A program made the position numbers and the translations under genes. Shown here one piece after another: positions 1 to 8,384 of a stretch of 64,000 nt of DNA. The stretch comes from Candidatus Bipolaricaulota bacterium (GTDB lineage Bacteria; Bipolaricaulota; Bipolaricaulia; UBA7950; UBA9294). The stretch is from NCBI GenBank assembly GCA_028277345.1, contig JANQGM010000026.1:124001-188000 (forward strand), given 5' to 3'. The notes under the pieces are model-generated. The model made no database searches and was not told where the DNA came from. It saw nothing but the letters and a program-made list of their open reading frames with translations. Numbering within the stretch: the stretch's first letter is position 1; every line of letters starts with the position of its first letter.

Positions 1-2
1 GA

Positions 3-638
3 ACGACCAACGGCTATGTGGCCTCGGAGCTGCTGGGCGTTCCCATCGATCAAGGCGCCTTTGCCGCCGGGCTGATCGACGACCGTTGGAACGTCAACTC
101 GCGCCTCGGTGAAGCCTCGGATCTCGTGTTGAAGAAGGGAGTTCAAGAGCCTTTCGACGCTGAGGGCGTCCTGGATTCTCTCACCGCAGGAGACGTCATC
201 ATCAAGGGAGGCAATGCCCTCGACCCCTTCGGCACCGTCGGCGTACTGATGGCGGCCTCCACCGGAGGAACGGTGGGACGCTATATCCCCACAGCCCTTG
301 CACGCGGCGTCGACATCATCATCCCTATCTCTGTCGCCAAATCGATTCACACCTCGATCGCCGACCTTGCGCTCGATCTTGGAAGCCGCAAGATTGATCG
401 ATCGATGGGCCTGCCCTGCGGCATGTACCCCTTGACCGGGCACGTCGTCACCGAACTTGAAGCCCTGGGATGGCTCGATGCGGTGGAAGCCACCCATATT
501 TGCTCGCACGGCATGGGGGTCGGCGCCGGTAGCGTCTCGCTTCTGATCGAAGGTGACGAGGCCAATGTCCAATCGGCCTACACGCGGATTCAGGCACTGG
601 CGAAGCTGGCGGAGGTTCCGGTCGCAGGTCGAGCATGA
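3..638 (+). CDS. Conserved protein of unknown function, 5' end cut by window edge
   Basis: The frame is open from base 3 with no stop before TGA at 638, so the gene begins upstream of the window; 211 residues are visible. A GTG at 18 could be read as a start, but the frame continues upstream of it and no ribosome binding site precedes it. The visible part is alternating alpha/beta with glycine-rich stretches (GGNALDP, GASTGGTVGR-like, GMGVGAGSVSLL) and a C-terminal ACT-like segment, SLLIEGDEANVQSAYTRI, which may bind a ligand. No catalytic motif is recognised and I cannot name the family. The stop overlaps the yigZ start by 4 bases (635-638), so it is the promoter-proximal gene of the yigZ-ruvA-ruvX operon. 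Confidence 0.8.
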   Translation, partial: TTNGYVASELLGVPIDQGAFAAGLIDDRWNVNSRLGEASDLVLKKGVQEPFDAEGVLDSLTAGDVIIKGGNALDPFGTVGVLMAASTGGTVGRYIPTALARGVDIIIPISVAKSIHTSIADLALDLGSRKIDRSMGLPCGMYPLTGHVVTELEALGWLDAVEATHICSHGMGVGAGSVSLLIEGDEANVQSAYTRIQALAKLAEVPVAGRA

Positions 639-1249
639 TCGATTCTTACTTGACCCTGGTGGAACCGGTTCAGCACAAAATCACTCGCAAGAAGTCGCGG
701 TTCCTCGCGCTCGTGTTTCCCGTTCGCACGCCGGATGCAATCGACGAGAAGCTGCGATTCGCCCGCAAGACCTATCATGACGCAACCCATCATTGTAGTG
801 CGTACCGTCTGCTCGTCGACGACGCGCTGGTCGAGGGTTCGAACGATGATGGCGAGCCCTCAGGATCAGCTGGCCAACCGATGCTTCACCAACTCGCCGG
901 AAGAGACCTATTGAATGTGTTGGCAGTTGTCGTTCGCTACTACGGCGGCACTAAGCTTGGCGTCGGTGGCTTGGTTCGCGCCTACGCAGACGCCGTGTCA
1001 GAGGCCCTGGACGACGTTCACATCCACGAACAGTTGCTTCTGGACCGAATCCTCATTCGTTGCCCCGCTGAGGTACACTCTAGCGTCATGTCCATTAGTC
1101 ACCGTTTCTCCGCCCAGATCATCGAACTCGCCTTCGAGGGATCCGTTCGCGTCATCACAGCGCTGCCTCCGTCGCGTACCGAGGCCTACCGGGCCGCCCT
1201 TATTGAAGGCACCGGCGCGCGTGCGTGCGTGGAGGTCCTTCATGATTGA
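635..1249 (+). CDS. yigZ: YigZ/IMPACT family protein (UPF0029)
   Basis: A 204-residue protein, the usual length for bacterial YigZ. The N-terminal half has the family signature: KKSRFLA near residue 20, the HHCSAYR segment near residue 53, SNDDGEPSGSAGQPML at about 70-85, and VVVRYYGGTKLGVGGLVRAY near residue 95-115. The remaining 80 residues form the ferredoxin-like C-terminal domain (DUF1949-type). IMPACT proteins are linked to translation control and nucleic-acid binding, but the bacterial role is unsettled. The start overlaps the previous stop by 4 bases, and the stop lies 8 bases inside ruvA, so translation is probably coupled along the operon. Confidence 0.93.
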   Translation: MIDSYLTLVEPVQHKITRKKSRFLALVFPVRTPDAIDEKLRFARKTYHDATHHCSAYRLLVDDALVEGSNDDGEPSGSAGQPMLHQLAGRDLLNVLAVVVRYYGGTKLGVGGLVRAYADAVSEALDDVHIHEQLLLDRILIRCPAEVHSSVMSISHRFSAQIIELAFEGSVRVITALPPSRTEAYRAALIEGTGARACVEVLHD

Positions 1250-1835
1250 TGCCATCCGAGGCAGGCTGGCGGATTCGGGAGCGGACTTCGTCTGCATTGA
1301 AACCATGGGGATTACCTATCAGATCTACTGCCCCGCGGATACGGTTCGCGCGTGCCACGCCCAGCCGGAAGAGCAGCTTCTCTACACGCACCTCGTCCTT
1401 CGTGACGATGCTGTGCAGTTGTATGGTTTCGTGTCGACCACCGCTCGGGAGCTATTCAGGAAACTGTTGAGCGTGGGGCAAGTCGGACCGAAGTTGGCGC
1501 TGCAAATCCTGTCTTCCATGCCCGCTGAAGTCCTGATCGAAGCCATCTCAACCAACGATGTCCCTCGATTGACAACCATCAAGGGAATCGGACAAAAGAC
1601 GGCTCAGCGCATTCTTATCGACCTTCGAGACAAGATCGGAGACGGCACCGGAGATGGCTTGGCCGATCTGTTCTTGAAACCCGCTGAAGAAACGGCCCTC
1701 CAAGCACTGACATCCAAAGCACTCGGATTCTCCGTCCGAGAAGCGCGCCAGGCAATCACCCAATTGAGGGGGAAGACCCTGCCAGCAGAAGCGCTCGTCC
1801 GGGAAGCCCTTGCGTTGCTCGGGCGCGGACGATGA
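1242..1835 (+). CDS. ruvA: Holliday junction branch migration protein RuvA
   Basis: A 197-residue protein matching RuvA in length and order: N-terminal OB-fold (MIDAIRGRL to about residue 63), helix-hairpin-helix domain II (VGQVGPKLALQIL and IKGIGQKTAQRILIDL, about 70-130), a linker, then the small domain III (about 150-197) that contacts RuvB. RuvA tetramers hold the four-way junction while RuvB drives branch migration. The frame is open upstream to 915, but the ATG at 1242 is chosen because GGAGG precedes it by a short spacer and RuvA proteins start with this motif. No ruvB or ruvC lies in the window; the partner next door is ruvX. Confidence 0.96.
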   Translation: MIDAIRGRLADSGADFVCIETMGITYQIYCPADTVRACHAQPEEQLLYTHLVLRDDAVQLYGFVSTTARELFRKLLSVGQVGPKLALQILSSMPAEVLIEAISTNDVPRLTTIKGIGQKTAQRILIDLRDKIGDGTGDGLADLFLKPAEETALQALTSKALGFSVREARQAITQLRGKTLPAEALVREALALLGRGR

Positions 1836-2251
1836 GAGTTCTGGGCCTCGACTACGGGCGAAAGCGTATTGGGCTTTCGATCTCCGACGAGAACGCATGT
1901 TTAGCCAGTCCGTTGCCGTTCTACAAGCGCGTGTATCTGCGCAAGGATCTCTACGCCCTCGCCACGATCGCCAAGGAGCAGCATGCCGGCACTCTCGTGA
2001 TCGGGCTCCCGCTGAATATGGATGGAACAAAGGGGGAGATGGCGCGAGAAGTCGAGGCCTTTGCCCGCGAATTGCAGGCGGTCGTGAAGCGTCCGGTTGA
2101 ACTCTACGATGAGCGACTGTCCAGCGCAGAGGCCGAACGCGTCTTACTCGAAGGGCACGTCAAACGGCAGAAACGAAGACAACTCAGGGACGGCTTGGCC
2201 GCCACCGTCATTCTCCAGGGCTTCTTGGATAGCCGAAGAAAGAGCGAGTAG
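1832..2251 (+). CDS. ruvX: RuvX/YqgF putative pre-16S rRNA nuclease / resolvase
   Basis: A 139-residue RNase H-fold protein. The start MRVLGLDYGRKRIGLSISDE carries the first catalytic Asp; IGLPLNMDGTKGE is the conserved middle motif; YDERLSSAEAERVL holds a conserved acidic residue; and RDGLAATVILQGFLD is the C-terminal Asp motif. Members of this family (YqgF) mature the 16S rRNA 5' end in E. coli and were earlier proposed as alternative Holliday junction resolvases. The ATG overlaps the ruvA stop by 4 bases. It is the last gene of the operon, and a hairpin follows at once. Confidence 0.94.
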   Translation: MRVLGLDYGRKRIGLSISDENACLASPLPFYKRVYLRKDLYALATIAKEQHAGTLVIGLPLNMDGTKGEMAREVEAFARELQAVVKRPVELYDERLSSAEAERVLLEGHVKRQKRRQLRDGLAATVILQGFLDSRRKSE

Positions 2252-2273
2252 GGGAAAGCTGCGAAGCTTGCCC
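2252..2273. terminator. Hairpin between convergent ruvX and RHH-like gene
   Basis: A stem GGG-A-AAGCT / AGCTT-G-CCC closes a GCGA tetraloop, with one G-A mismatch. It starts one base after the ruvX stop and runs up to the stop codon of the opposite-strand gene. A pyrimidine-rich run follows on the plus strand but there is no pure T tract, so termination efficiency is uncertain. Confidence 0.45.
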
Positions 2274-2443
2274 TATCCCTTCTTCTCTTCTCGATCGAGA
2301 TATTCGAGAATCGCTTCAACAACAAGGTAGTTGACCGAGCGATCGACCTTCTTACCCAACGCGATCAGTCGCTCGACAGGGCGATGCTGGATCTTGTTCT
2401 TGGGAACGTAGATGGAAATCTTGTCCAAAAGCTGCTTTGCCAC
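2273..2443 (-). CDS. Small ribbon-helix-helix-like (CopG-type) protein
   Basis: A 56-residue protein with start GTG at 2443, preceded by GGGGAGG five bases upstream; an in-frame start further up (2470) has no such site. The order is a short basic N-terminal strand (KISIYVPKN) followed by two helices, VERLIALGKKVDRSVNYLVVEAILEYLDREE. This matches the beta-alpha-alpha layout of ribbon-helix-helix DNA-binding proteins and antitoxins. No toxin partner adjoins it. It lies 66 bases downstream of prfB on the same strand, so it may be co-transcribed or self-regulated. The family assignment rests on pattern only. Confidence 0.6.
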   Translation of the reverse strand: MAKQLLDKISIYVPKNKIQHRPVERLIALGKKVDRSVNYLVVEAILEYLDREEKKG

Positions 2444-2509
2444 GTGTTCCTCCCCTCTTTGTATGACCAAATGATTCTAACAATCTCTGCTAGGAACCGC
2501 AATCTGCTG

Positions 2510-3608
2510 TCAACTTTCAGAAGAGGATGTGGCGCTTTCAAGATAGGCTTCGACAAACCCGGTCAGTTCGCCATCCAACACGGCCTCCACGTTTCCCGTC
2601 TCGTGGTTGGTGCGATGATCCTTGACCATCTGATAGGGGTGGAGCACGTACGACCGGATCTGGCTCCCCCATTCGTTATCTTTCAATTCGCCTTGGATTT
2701 CCTCCAACTGTTGGGCTTGTTGATGGCGTAGGATCTCATTCAACCGCGCGCTGAGAATTCGCATCGCTGTATCTTTGTTCTGATGTTGCGATCGTTCGTT
2801 TTGGCATGATACCGCAATTCCGGTCGGAAGGTGGGTAATGCGCACGGCGGAGTCGGTGACATTGACGTGCTGCCCTCCGGCGCCCGATGCGCGATACGTG
2901 TCGATTCGCAGATCCTTGGGGTCGATCTCAAAGGTCGTTTCCTCAACAACGGGGATCACCGATACCGCGGTGAACGACGTATGTCGACGATGCGCGGAAT
3001 CGAACGGTGACAGTCGGACCAAACGGTGAACGCCCTGCTCTCCCTTCAGGTTGCCATAAGCGTACGTTCCCTTGATCTCGAGCATGGCCGAGCGGATGCC
3101 GGCCGTATCGCCGGGGCTGGCTTCGAGCAACGCCGCCTTCCATCCCTTTCGCTCGCAGAATCGACCATACATGCGCAGCAGCATCTCCGCCCAGTCCTGA
3201 GAATCCGTGCCTCCCGCTCCGGCATTGATCGACAAATAGCAGTCACCAGCATCGTATTCCCCCGAGAAGGTCAGTTCGATCCGATACTCGCGAACCACGC
3301 GTTCGAGCTCGGACACGCGCTGCGCCAACGCCGCCAGTTCGCCCTGATCATCCACTTCCAGTGCCATTTGATGAAGAAGATCGATGTCATCCAATTCCTC
3401 GGACAGCCGCTCGAATCGCTGCGCGGACGCCCGTTTGCGCTCCACACGTTGTGAGATGGTCGCCGCACGCTTGCGATCGTCCCAGAAACCCGGAGCCGCC
3501 ATCTGCTGCTCAAGCAAAGAGATTTCCGCCGTTATCGTAGCCGGGTCAAAGGGAATCACCGATTCTCGCCAAGGCTTGGCGCAGTTGTGCAAGCTGTTCC
3601 GTATACAT
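2510..3608 (-). CDS. prfB: Peptide chain release factor 2 (+1 programmed frameshift)
   Basis: RF2 reads UAA/UGA and triggers peptide release. The coding sequence is in two frames. ATG at 3608 opens a 20-codon frame (starting MYTEQLAQLRQAL) that ends at an in-frame TGA at 3548-3546. Slipping +1 on the preceding CTT brings in the long frame beginning DPATITAEIS. The product is 365 residues, exactly E. coli RF2 length. The SPF tripeptide that recognises the stop codon (RLVRLSPFDSAHRRHTSF) and the catalytic GGQ (about 244-246) are present. An unshifted start at 3646 would give an N-terminus unlike RF2. It is divergent from the DUF4342 gene. Confidence 0.96.
3546..3551 (-). promoter_or_regulatory. 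prfB: prfB autoregulatory +1 frameshift site (CTT TGA C)
   Basis: On the minus strand codon 20 is CTT and codon 21 is TGA followed by C, the canonical RF2 slippery stop. A GGTGA stretch a few bases upstream may act as the internal Shine-Dalgarno stimulator, though it is weaker than the AGGGGG of E. coli. When RF2 is scarce the slow TGA allows the shift, so RF2 controls its own synthesis (established for this family). Confidence 0.92.
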
Positions 3609-3724
3609 CGTAGGCTCTTTATACGAGGCATCATACGAATCCTCAAGCACAGCGGCGAGGAACGCCGCTTCGCGGTACTATCCAGAGCGTCAGACGTAAG
3701 AAGAGAGCTTTAAAGGAGGTCTGG

Positions 3725-3994
3725 ATGAAAAACGAAAAGACGCGAACCGAGGAGTTCAGCTTGAATGGTGAAGACCTCGTATCCACGGTAAAGGAGCTGG
3801 TCCGCCAGGGCAACATTCGCCGAATTACGATTCAGAACAAAGATGGCAAGAACCTACTGGAGATCTCTCTGACGCTTGGCGTCGTGGGGGCCCTACTCCT
3901 TCCAACCCTCGCGGCTCTAGGCGCATTGGCCGCACTCGTGACCGAGTGTACGATCGTTGTCGAGCGGATCGACGACACCACAAAGGCGTCATGA
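3725..3994 (+). CDS. DUF4342 domain small membrane protein
   Basis: An 89-residue protein preceded by a very strong site, AAAGGAGGT, four bases before ATG. The N-terminal half (FSLNGEDLVSTVKELVRQGN) is the UBA/EF-Ts-N-like helical part of DUF4342, followed by a beta segment (RRITIQNKDGKNLLEISLT) and one hydrophobic helix at about 51-72 (LGVVGALLLPTLAALGALAA). The function of DUF4342 is unknown. The stop overlaps the cupin start by 4 bases, so the two are probably translated together. Confidence 0.88.
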   Translation: MKNEKTRTEEFSLNGEDLVSTVKELVRQGNIRRITIQNKDGKNLLEISLTLGVVGALLLPTLAALGALAALVTECTIVVERIDDTTKAS

Positions 3995-4317
3995 GCTTCT
4001 TTCGGATCCCAGCGCTGCCCGCGTCCGACATGCTTCCAGGCATCGAGCGCCGCGCCGTTTGGCAACAGGGTGTTATGCTCACGTTCTTCACGTTTCAACC
4101 GCATGCCATCGTGCCCGAGCATGATCACGAGAACGAACAGATTACCGTCGTCACGCGTGGCGCCATGGAATTCACGCTCGGAGAGGAAACGCGAACGCTC
4201 CATGCAGGCGATGGGGTGTGCATTCCTCCGAATCAACCTCACAGTGCTCGCATTCTCGATGAAATCACCGAAGCCTATGATGCGTGGTCTCCTCCACGGG
4301 ATGACTACAAGGCCTAA
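3991..4317 (+). CDS. Small cupin-domain protein
   Basis: A 108-residue single-domain cupin. Motif 1 is visible as HDHENEQITVVTRGAMEF, with the two His and the Glu that ligate a metal. Motif 2 is GDGVCIPPNQPHSA, with the third His. Such small cupins range from metal-binding sensors to dioxygenases and isomerases, and the substrate cannot be told from sequence. ATG at 3991 is chosen because it overlaps the DUF4342 stop (ATGA); an earlier in-frame start at 3946 lies deep inside DUF4342. It is convergent with the secreted gene ending at 4387. Confidence 0.88.
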   Translation: MSFFRIPALPASDMLPGIERRAVWQQGVMLTFFTFQPHAIVPEHDHENEQITVVTRGAMEFTLGEETRTLHAGDGVCIPPNQPHSARILDEITEAYDAWSPPRDDYKA

Positions 4318-4386
4318 GGACGATCACCGTATCCCTGTGAGAGACATTCCGCGCAAACGGCATCCCTGTCGACAGTGTACGCCGAT

Positions 4387-5571
4387 TCAGTCAACGCCAT
4401 AGCGCAGCAAAACCGCATCGAACATGTCTCCCGAGCGAAGCAGATACTTGAAGCCTGGGATCAAGTAGCTCCCGTCTTCCAAGGCGAGCACCGAAAAGCC
4501 CCCATAAATGACGGTATCCGGCCCCGCGGTCCTTCGGCGCAAGACGATGCCGGATTCCGTAAATTCGAGAATGGGAAATCCGGGGCCAAGTCCCGCCACG
4601 ACGAACTTGCCGTCGGATTCCTCGGACATGGCAATTCCATAGTCATCGGCATATTGGCTGCCTTCGGCCAGACTCCATTGCAGTTCGCCCGTCGCCCCAT
4701 CAACGCGTGCGAGCCAGAAATCAAAGACCGATGTGCTCAATGAAAGTTTCTCCGACAATCCCGCGATGACGATATCCCCATCCGATGTCCAGGACATGGC
4801 ATCGCCCGCCTGCTTATCCGCCCCGCGATAGAGGACGCTCCACAATTCGTCGCCATTGCGATCCAACCGAAAGAGGCGTGAGTCTCGGTAAGCACCTGAA
4901 CTGCCCCCGGCATAGGAAACAACAGCAAGCACGAGAAGCTCGCCATTCGCCGCTTCCAGCGCCGCTGTTCCCGATTCATTGTGCCCCATATCCAATGTCG
5001 TTTCCCAGACTTCATTCCCTTCCGAATCCAAACGGATCACATACACATCAAAACTATCCGTGAAGGAGTTGGTTTCGCCGATCAGAAGGAATCCGCCATC
5101 CTCAAGTGCCACAAGGTCCTTGGCCCATTCCGTCCCAGCCCCTCCATAGGTCCATTCCTGAAGAAGCTCGCCCTGCTCGTCCACGCGCAGCACGTAGAGA
5201 TCGCGTCCGCCTTCGCCAAACGACTCCGTTTCACCGAGAATGAGATAGCCGCCGTCCACGGTCGGTTCAAGATAGAGACCTTGGTCATGAGCCTCCCGGC
5301 CATGGCGTTTTTCCCACACAATGTCGCCATCCATAGACAACTCGGCGATGAGCACCTCGCCGAGGCGCGTCGAAGACTGGGAGTGATATGTCGCTCCTGT
5401 GACCAGTACGCGGTCGCCATCCACTTGAACGATGTCGAAGAAGGCGCCATAGGCCGTTCCCTCGTAGGTACGAATCCAGTCATTCGACTCTTGAGCGACT
5501 CCAAAGAGAGACAGTGTCACAACCACGGTAAGTATAAGCGACCACATCATGCGGCATCGGCTCTGCTTCAT
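4387..5571 (-). CDS. Secreted beta-propeller-like protein
   Basis: A 394-residue protein with an N-terminal signal peptide (basic start, then SLILTVVVTLSLFGVA ending near AQE at about 27). The rest is a run of about seven repeats of roughly 48-52 residues. Each has the pattern DGG-(Y/F)-L-(I/L)-x-G-(E/L)-T followed by D-x-(Y/W)-(V/L)-x-R-(L/V)-D and a W that ends the unit, for example DGGYLILGETESFGEGG then LYVLRVDEQGEL. This is typical of secreted bacterial beta-propellers, which bind ligands or other proteins. No catalytic residues are evident. The ATG follows AAAGGAG at a good spacing. The gene stands alone, convergent with the cupin and divergent from the YCII gene. Confidence 0.8.
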   Translation of the reverse strand: MKQSRCRMMWSLILTVVVTLSLFGVAQESNDWIRTYEGTAYGAFFDIVQVDGDRVLVTGATYHSQSSTRLGEVLIAELSMDGDIVWEKRHGREAHDQGLYLEPTVDGGYLILGETESFGEGGRDLYVLRVDEQGELLQEWTYGGAGTEWAKDLVALEDGGFLLIGETNSFTDSFDVYVIRLDSEGNEVWETTLDMGHNESGTAALEAANGELLVLAVVSYAGGSSGAYRDSRLFRLDRNGDELWSVLYRGADKQAGDAMSWTSDGDIVIAGLSEKLSLSTSVFDFWLARVDGATGELQWSLAEGSQYADDYGIAMSEESDGKFVVAGLGPGFPILEFTESGIVLRRRTAGPDTVIYGGFSVLALEDGSYLIPGFKYLLRSGDMFDAVLLRYGVD

Positions 5572-5706
5572 GAAGGTTCTCCTTTTCTAACCCAGACCAC
5601 GTATCACCACGCTCGTTTATCCTCTATTCTCGCCATCGCCTCAACATCTCAGCGACACAAGTGACATCACATCGTTTTCACTCTCAACAACGTATGGACG
5701 ATATAC

Positions 5707-5735
5707 TTGGCATCGTCTACACACCACCCTATCGG
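5707..5735 (+). promoter_or_regulatory. Candidate promoter for the YCII gene
   Basis: TTGGCA at 5707-5712, a 17-base spacer, then TATCGG at 5730-5735. The spacing is ideal and the -35 box is close to consensus, but the -10 box is weak. The rest of the 5572-5784 gap shows no other recognisable element. Confidence 0.35.
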
Positions 5736-5784
5736 ACGAAAGTGAGCACGTTGTGTGCGCGAGAAAAGGCAAGGGAGTTCGTTG

Positions 5785-6102
5785 ATGGCTGCACAGTATT
5801 TGTATCGCATCCAGCCGACCCGTGAAGGGTTCTTGATCGAAAGCACGCCTGAAGAAGACGCCATCGTCAGCAACCACTTTGCCTATCTGAAGGAACTGAC
5901 AACTCAGGGAGTCGTTCTGCTGGCTGGGCGCACGTTGACGACTGACGCGTCGAGCCACGGGCTCGTCATCCTTATCGCCGATTCAGAGGATGAGGCAAGG
6001 GCGATCATGGAAAAGGATCCCGCCGTTATGGCCAGCGTCTTCAGAGCCGAGCTCTTTCCCTTTGGCGTTGCGTTGGCTGGAGAGGGGCTGCTCTCTCTGT
6101 AG
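5785..6102 (+). CDS. YCII-related (YciI-like) protein
   Basis: A 105-residue protein with the ferredoxin-like YCII fold. N-terminal strand QYLYRIQPTREGF; then EEDAIVSNHFAYLKELTTQGVVLLAGRTL, which carries the conserved His of the family; then a beta strand VILIADSEDEARAIMEKDPAV; and the C-terminal strand FRAELFPFGVAL. Members are small homodimers with a putative His/Asp active site and mostly unknown roles. ATG at 5785 is preferred over an in-frame start at 5755 because AAGGGAG lies seven bases upstream. Confidence 0.85.
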   Translation: MAAQYLYRIQPTREGFLIESTPEEDAIVSNHFAYLKELTTQGVVLLAGRTLTTDASSHGLVILIADSEDEARAIMEKDPAVMASVFRAELFPFGVALAGEGLLSL

Positions 6103-6283
6103 CACATGGTCCCGCCCTCAACCTTCATCGCATCGACATCGGAGACTCTGCTCATCAGTCAGTCGCTCATTCTCATCCGATGCTCCACATCCCTCTCATC
6201 GTCCAACCACGTCTTCTTCACGCCGATGTTCGATAATGGACTACGCATCTGGCCAACCTCCTTGGCCAGTCTCCGGACCAAAG

Positions 6284-6303
6284 AAGGCCCCTGCTGGGGC
6301 CTT
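6284..6303. terminator. Perfect 8-bp hairpin between convergent genes
   Basis: AAGGCCCC / GGGGCCTT around a TGCT loop, lying between the convergent YCII gene and the PKD-like secreted gene. The plus strand continues TTCGCTTGG and the minus strand continues CTTTGGTCC, so it could serve both directions, though long T tracts are absent. A second 6-bp inverted repeat (GGCCAA / TTGGCC) lies at 6251-6267. Confidence 0.5.
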
Positions 6304-6332
6304 TCGCTTGGATTGAGACAACTCAATCGGGA

Positions 6333-7325
6333 TTAACCGGGATCCGTGTTCCTGATCTTAATTCGAATCTGGTCGTAGCTTCGCCCCTGAGCTGTATCGT
6401 AAACAATGAGGCTAATTGTCACCGTTTCGCCTTCAAGACGATCGGACTCAGGAGCATGGTAGATAGGCGTTAACGTGTTTGCATTTTCCAGCCAGCCCTT
6501 GCTCACAGACCAAGCGTAGCAGACCGATTGACATGCGGGATTTCGGATATACCCCACCAAGGGGATGGAGCTTGTTTCGTTGATCTCCCTAGGGAATTGA
6601 CGTCCAATCGACGGTTTCGCCCGATCTTTCGGATGCCCGGGCTGCTCGTCAAAAGGCCACCCTGTCTGCCAGGGTTCGGTACAGTCCGACTCCTCGACGC
6701 ACGGGCATGGAACAGGCAATTCAGGGCATCCGTCATCAACGGGGACGTCGGTCATACAAGGCGCATCGCATGGCTCGGACGGCTCCGCCGGACACATCGC
6801 TTCGGCGCCGTTGTCCGCGCACGTATCGATCGGCATCGTGACATAGTACCCGCTCGATTCGTAGGTCGGAACAGGGCACGCCAGCGGATCACGCACCGTG
6901 ACAATCATCTGATCGAAAACACGCTCTCCAGCTTCCGACGTCACGGTTAGGGTGAGAACGACGGCGTCATCACAGTCACACGCCGAGGGCGCCGTATACT
7001 TCGTCACCGGTGCGTGCGCATTCTCGAAGAATCCCAGTCCGCCCTCTGCGGTCCACAAGTAAGTCACCGCACGACCGCTGGGATCGTATCCTTCGCCAGA
7101 GAGCTCAATGGTCTCGCGCTCTCCCACAGTTCGATCGAGACCTGCATGGACGACGGGAGGGGCCGCAGTATGAGGTGTCGGAGCGAGAACAAGCGATGTT
7201 CCTGGAGCACGAGCAACAACGGGCTCAGGTGCCGCTTGCTCGCCCGATCCCAACAACAACAGCAACGCCAGGAGGGCGACACCGACCCCCGCAATAATCA
7301 GAATGGTTGAATTGCCATTAGCCAT
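6333..7325 (-). CDS. Membrane-anchored protein with two PKD/Ig-like domains
   Basis: A 330-residue protein with a short cytoplasmic start and one membrane helix at about 7-26 (TILIIAGVGVALLALLLLLG), then an Ala/Pro-rich stalk and two PKD-like beta domains. The first (about 55-150) has GLDRTVGERETIELSGEG and YLWTAEGG. The second (about 235-330) has YAWSVSKGWLENANTLTPIYHAP. Between them is a cysteine-rich, acidic and proline-rich linker with about a dozen Cys. ATG at 7325 follows GGGAGG; an in-frame GTG at 7385 lacks a site and precedes the helix with unsuitable sequence. Function unknown; probably an envelope structural or binding protein. Confidence 0.75.
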   Translation of the reverse strand: MANGNSTILIIAGVGVALLALLLLLGSGEQAAPEPVVARAPGTSLVLAPTPHTAAPPVVHAGLDRTVGERETIELSGEGYDPSGRAVTYLWTAEGGLGFFENAHAPVTKYTAPSACDCDDAVVLTLTVTSEAGERVFDQMIVTVRDPLACPVPTYESSGYYVTMPIDTCADNGAEAMCPAEPSEPCDAPCMTDVPVDDGCPELPVPCPCVEESDCTEPWQTGWPFDEQPGHPKDRAKPSIGRQFPREINETSSIPLVGYIRNPACQSVCYAWSVSKGWLENANTLTPIYHAPESDRLEGETVTISLIVYDTAQGRSYDQIRIKIRNTDPG

Positions 7326-7466
7326 GCTTTCGCCTCCCAAAGCGTTCTCAAACCGAGATGAGGTCCAGCCCATCTCCAGCCTCACGCTACCCGCTTGACC
7401 CTTCCGGCGACACAGCGCATGTCTCTCTCCAGTGCGTCATTTGTCGCCTAGCCAGAGGGCTTACGG

Positions 7467-7495
7467 TTGACGCCTTCGATCCGATGAACTAGAGT
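7467..7495 (+). promoter_or_regulatory. Sigma-70-type promoter for rsmI
   Basis: TTGACG at 7467-7472, a 17-base spacer, and TAGAGT at 7490-7495. The predicted start of transcription is near 7502, giving a leader of only about 11 bases that contains the GAGGAGA ribosome binding site of rsmI. Confidence 0.65.
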
Positions 7496-7512
7496 CGCTG
7501 CGAGGAGACACC

Positions 7513-8367
7513 ATGAGCGGAACGCTGTATCTGGTTTCAACCCCCATCGGCAATCTCGCGGATATGACACTACGCGCTGTTGACGTCCTTCGTTCGGTTG
7601 ATTTCATCCTCGCCGAGGACACACGCACCTCCTTGCGCATCCTTCAGCATTACGATGTCCAAACTCCGTTTTTCTCCTCGGTGTATCAGGGAGCTGAGCG
7701 CCAACGCATCGCCTCCATCCTCGATCTACTTGGCAGCGGCAAGCAGCTCGCCTTGATTTCCGATGCCGGAACGCCGCTGATCTCCGATCCGGGCTATCCC
7801 ACCGTGCGGGCCGTAATCGAAGGTGGATTCGCCGTTGTTCCAGTTCCCGGCGCGTGTGCAGCGCTTGCCGGATTGTCGGCATCCGGATTTCCGACCGATC
7901 GGTTCCGATTCTTGGGATCGCTTCCCCGAGGCCGCGGAGCACGGCTCAGTCTCTTTGAATCGTTGGCCGGCGTCCGCGAGACCTGCATTGCTTACGAATC
8001 CTGCCATCGGATCATGGATTCGTTGCAGATTCTCGACGCCGTGCTTCCCGATCGCCCGATCGCCGTGGCTCGGGAACTGACCAAGGTGCATGAGGAAGTC
8101 TTGCGCGGAACGGCCTCCGATATCCACGCCCTTCTCGCTACGCGGGAAGGGATCAAGGGAGAATTCGTCCTCCTCATTCGCGGCAGCGAGCACGAGCTCT
8201 CCCTCGATCGTACGCTGGTTAACCAGGTTTTCGCAGCGCTTCGGGAGGAAGACCTTCCCAACAAGACGATCGCTAAAATCCTCTCCAAGGGACTGGGCAT
8301 GGCGCGAAACGATGCCTACACCCTCGTTCATCGCTCCTCCGACAATGAATCGGCGGAGAAGAACTAG
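7513..8367 (+). CDS. rsmI: 16S rRNA 2'-O-ribose C1402 methyltransferase RsmI
   Basis: A 284-residue tetrapyrrole-methylase-fold enzyme that methylates the ribose of C1402 in the decoding centre. The motif LYLVSTPIGNLADMTLRAVDVL at the start, AEDTRTS near residue 36, SDAGTPLISDPGY at about 85-97, and VVPVPGACAALAGLSASGFPTDRF at about 110-133 are hallmark RsmI sequences. The GEFVLLI segment and a C-terminal helical region with NKTIAKILSKGLGMARNDAY are also present. GAGGAGA precedes the ATG. It stands alone, with its own promoter. Confidence 0.96.
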   Translation: MSGTLYLVSTPIGNLADMTLRAVDVLRSVDFILAEDTRTSLRILQHYDVQTPFFSSVYQGAERQRIASILDLLGSGKQLALISDAGTPLISDPGYPTVRAVIEGGFAVVPVPGACAALAGLSASGFPTDRFRFLGSLPRGRGARLSLFESLAGVRETCIAYESCHRIMDSLQILDAVLPDRPIAVARELTKVHEEVLRGTASDIHALLATREGIKGEFVLLIRGSEHELSLDRTLVNQVFAALREEDLPNKTIAKILSKGLGMARNDAYTLVHRSSDNESAEKN

Positions 8368-8384
8368 GCGGATTCGTCGCGAAT

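Noticed and set aside
915..1241. N-terminal extension of RuvA from 915
   Set aside because: It overlaps yigZ fully, and the extension has no similarity to RuvA; the start at 1242 has GGAGG and the family N-terminus.
3652..3668. GCGGCG / CGCCGC hairpin upstream of the DUF4342 gene as a riboswitch or attenuator
   Set aside because: The stem is short, with no conserved aptamer motif or T tract, and it overlaps the leader region of prfB on the other strand.
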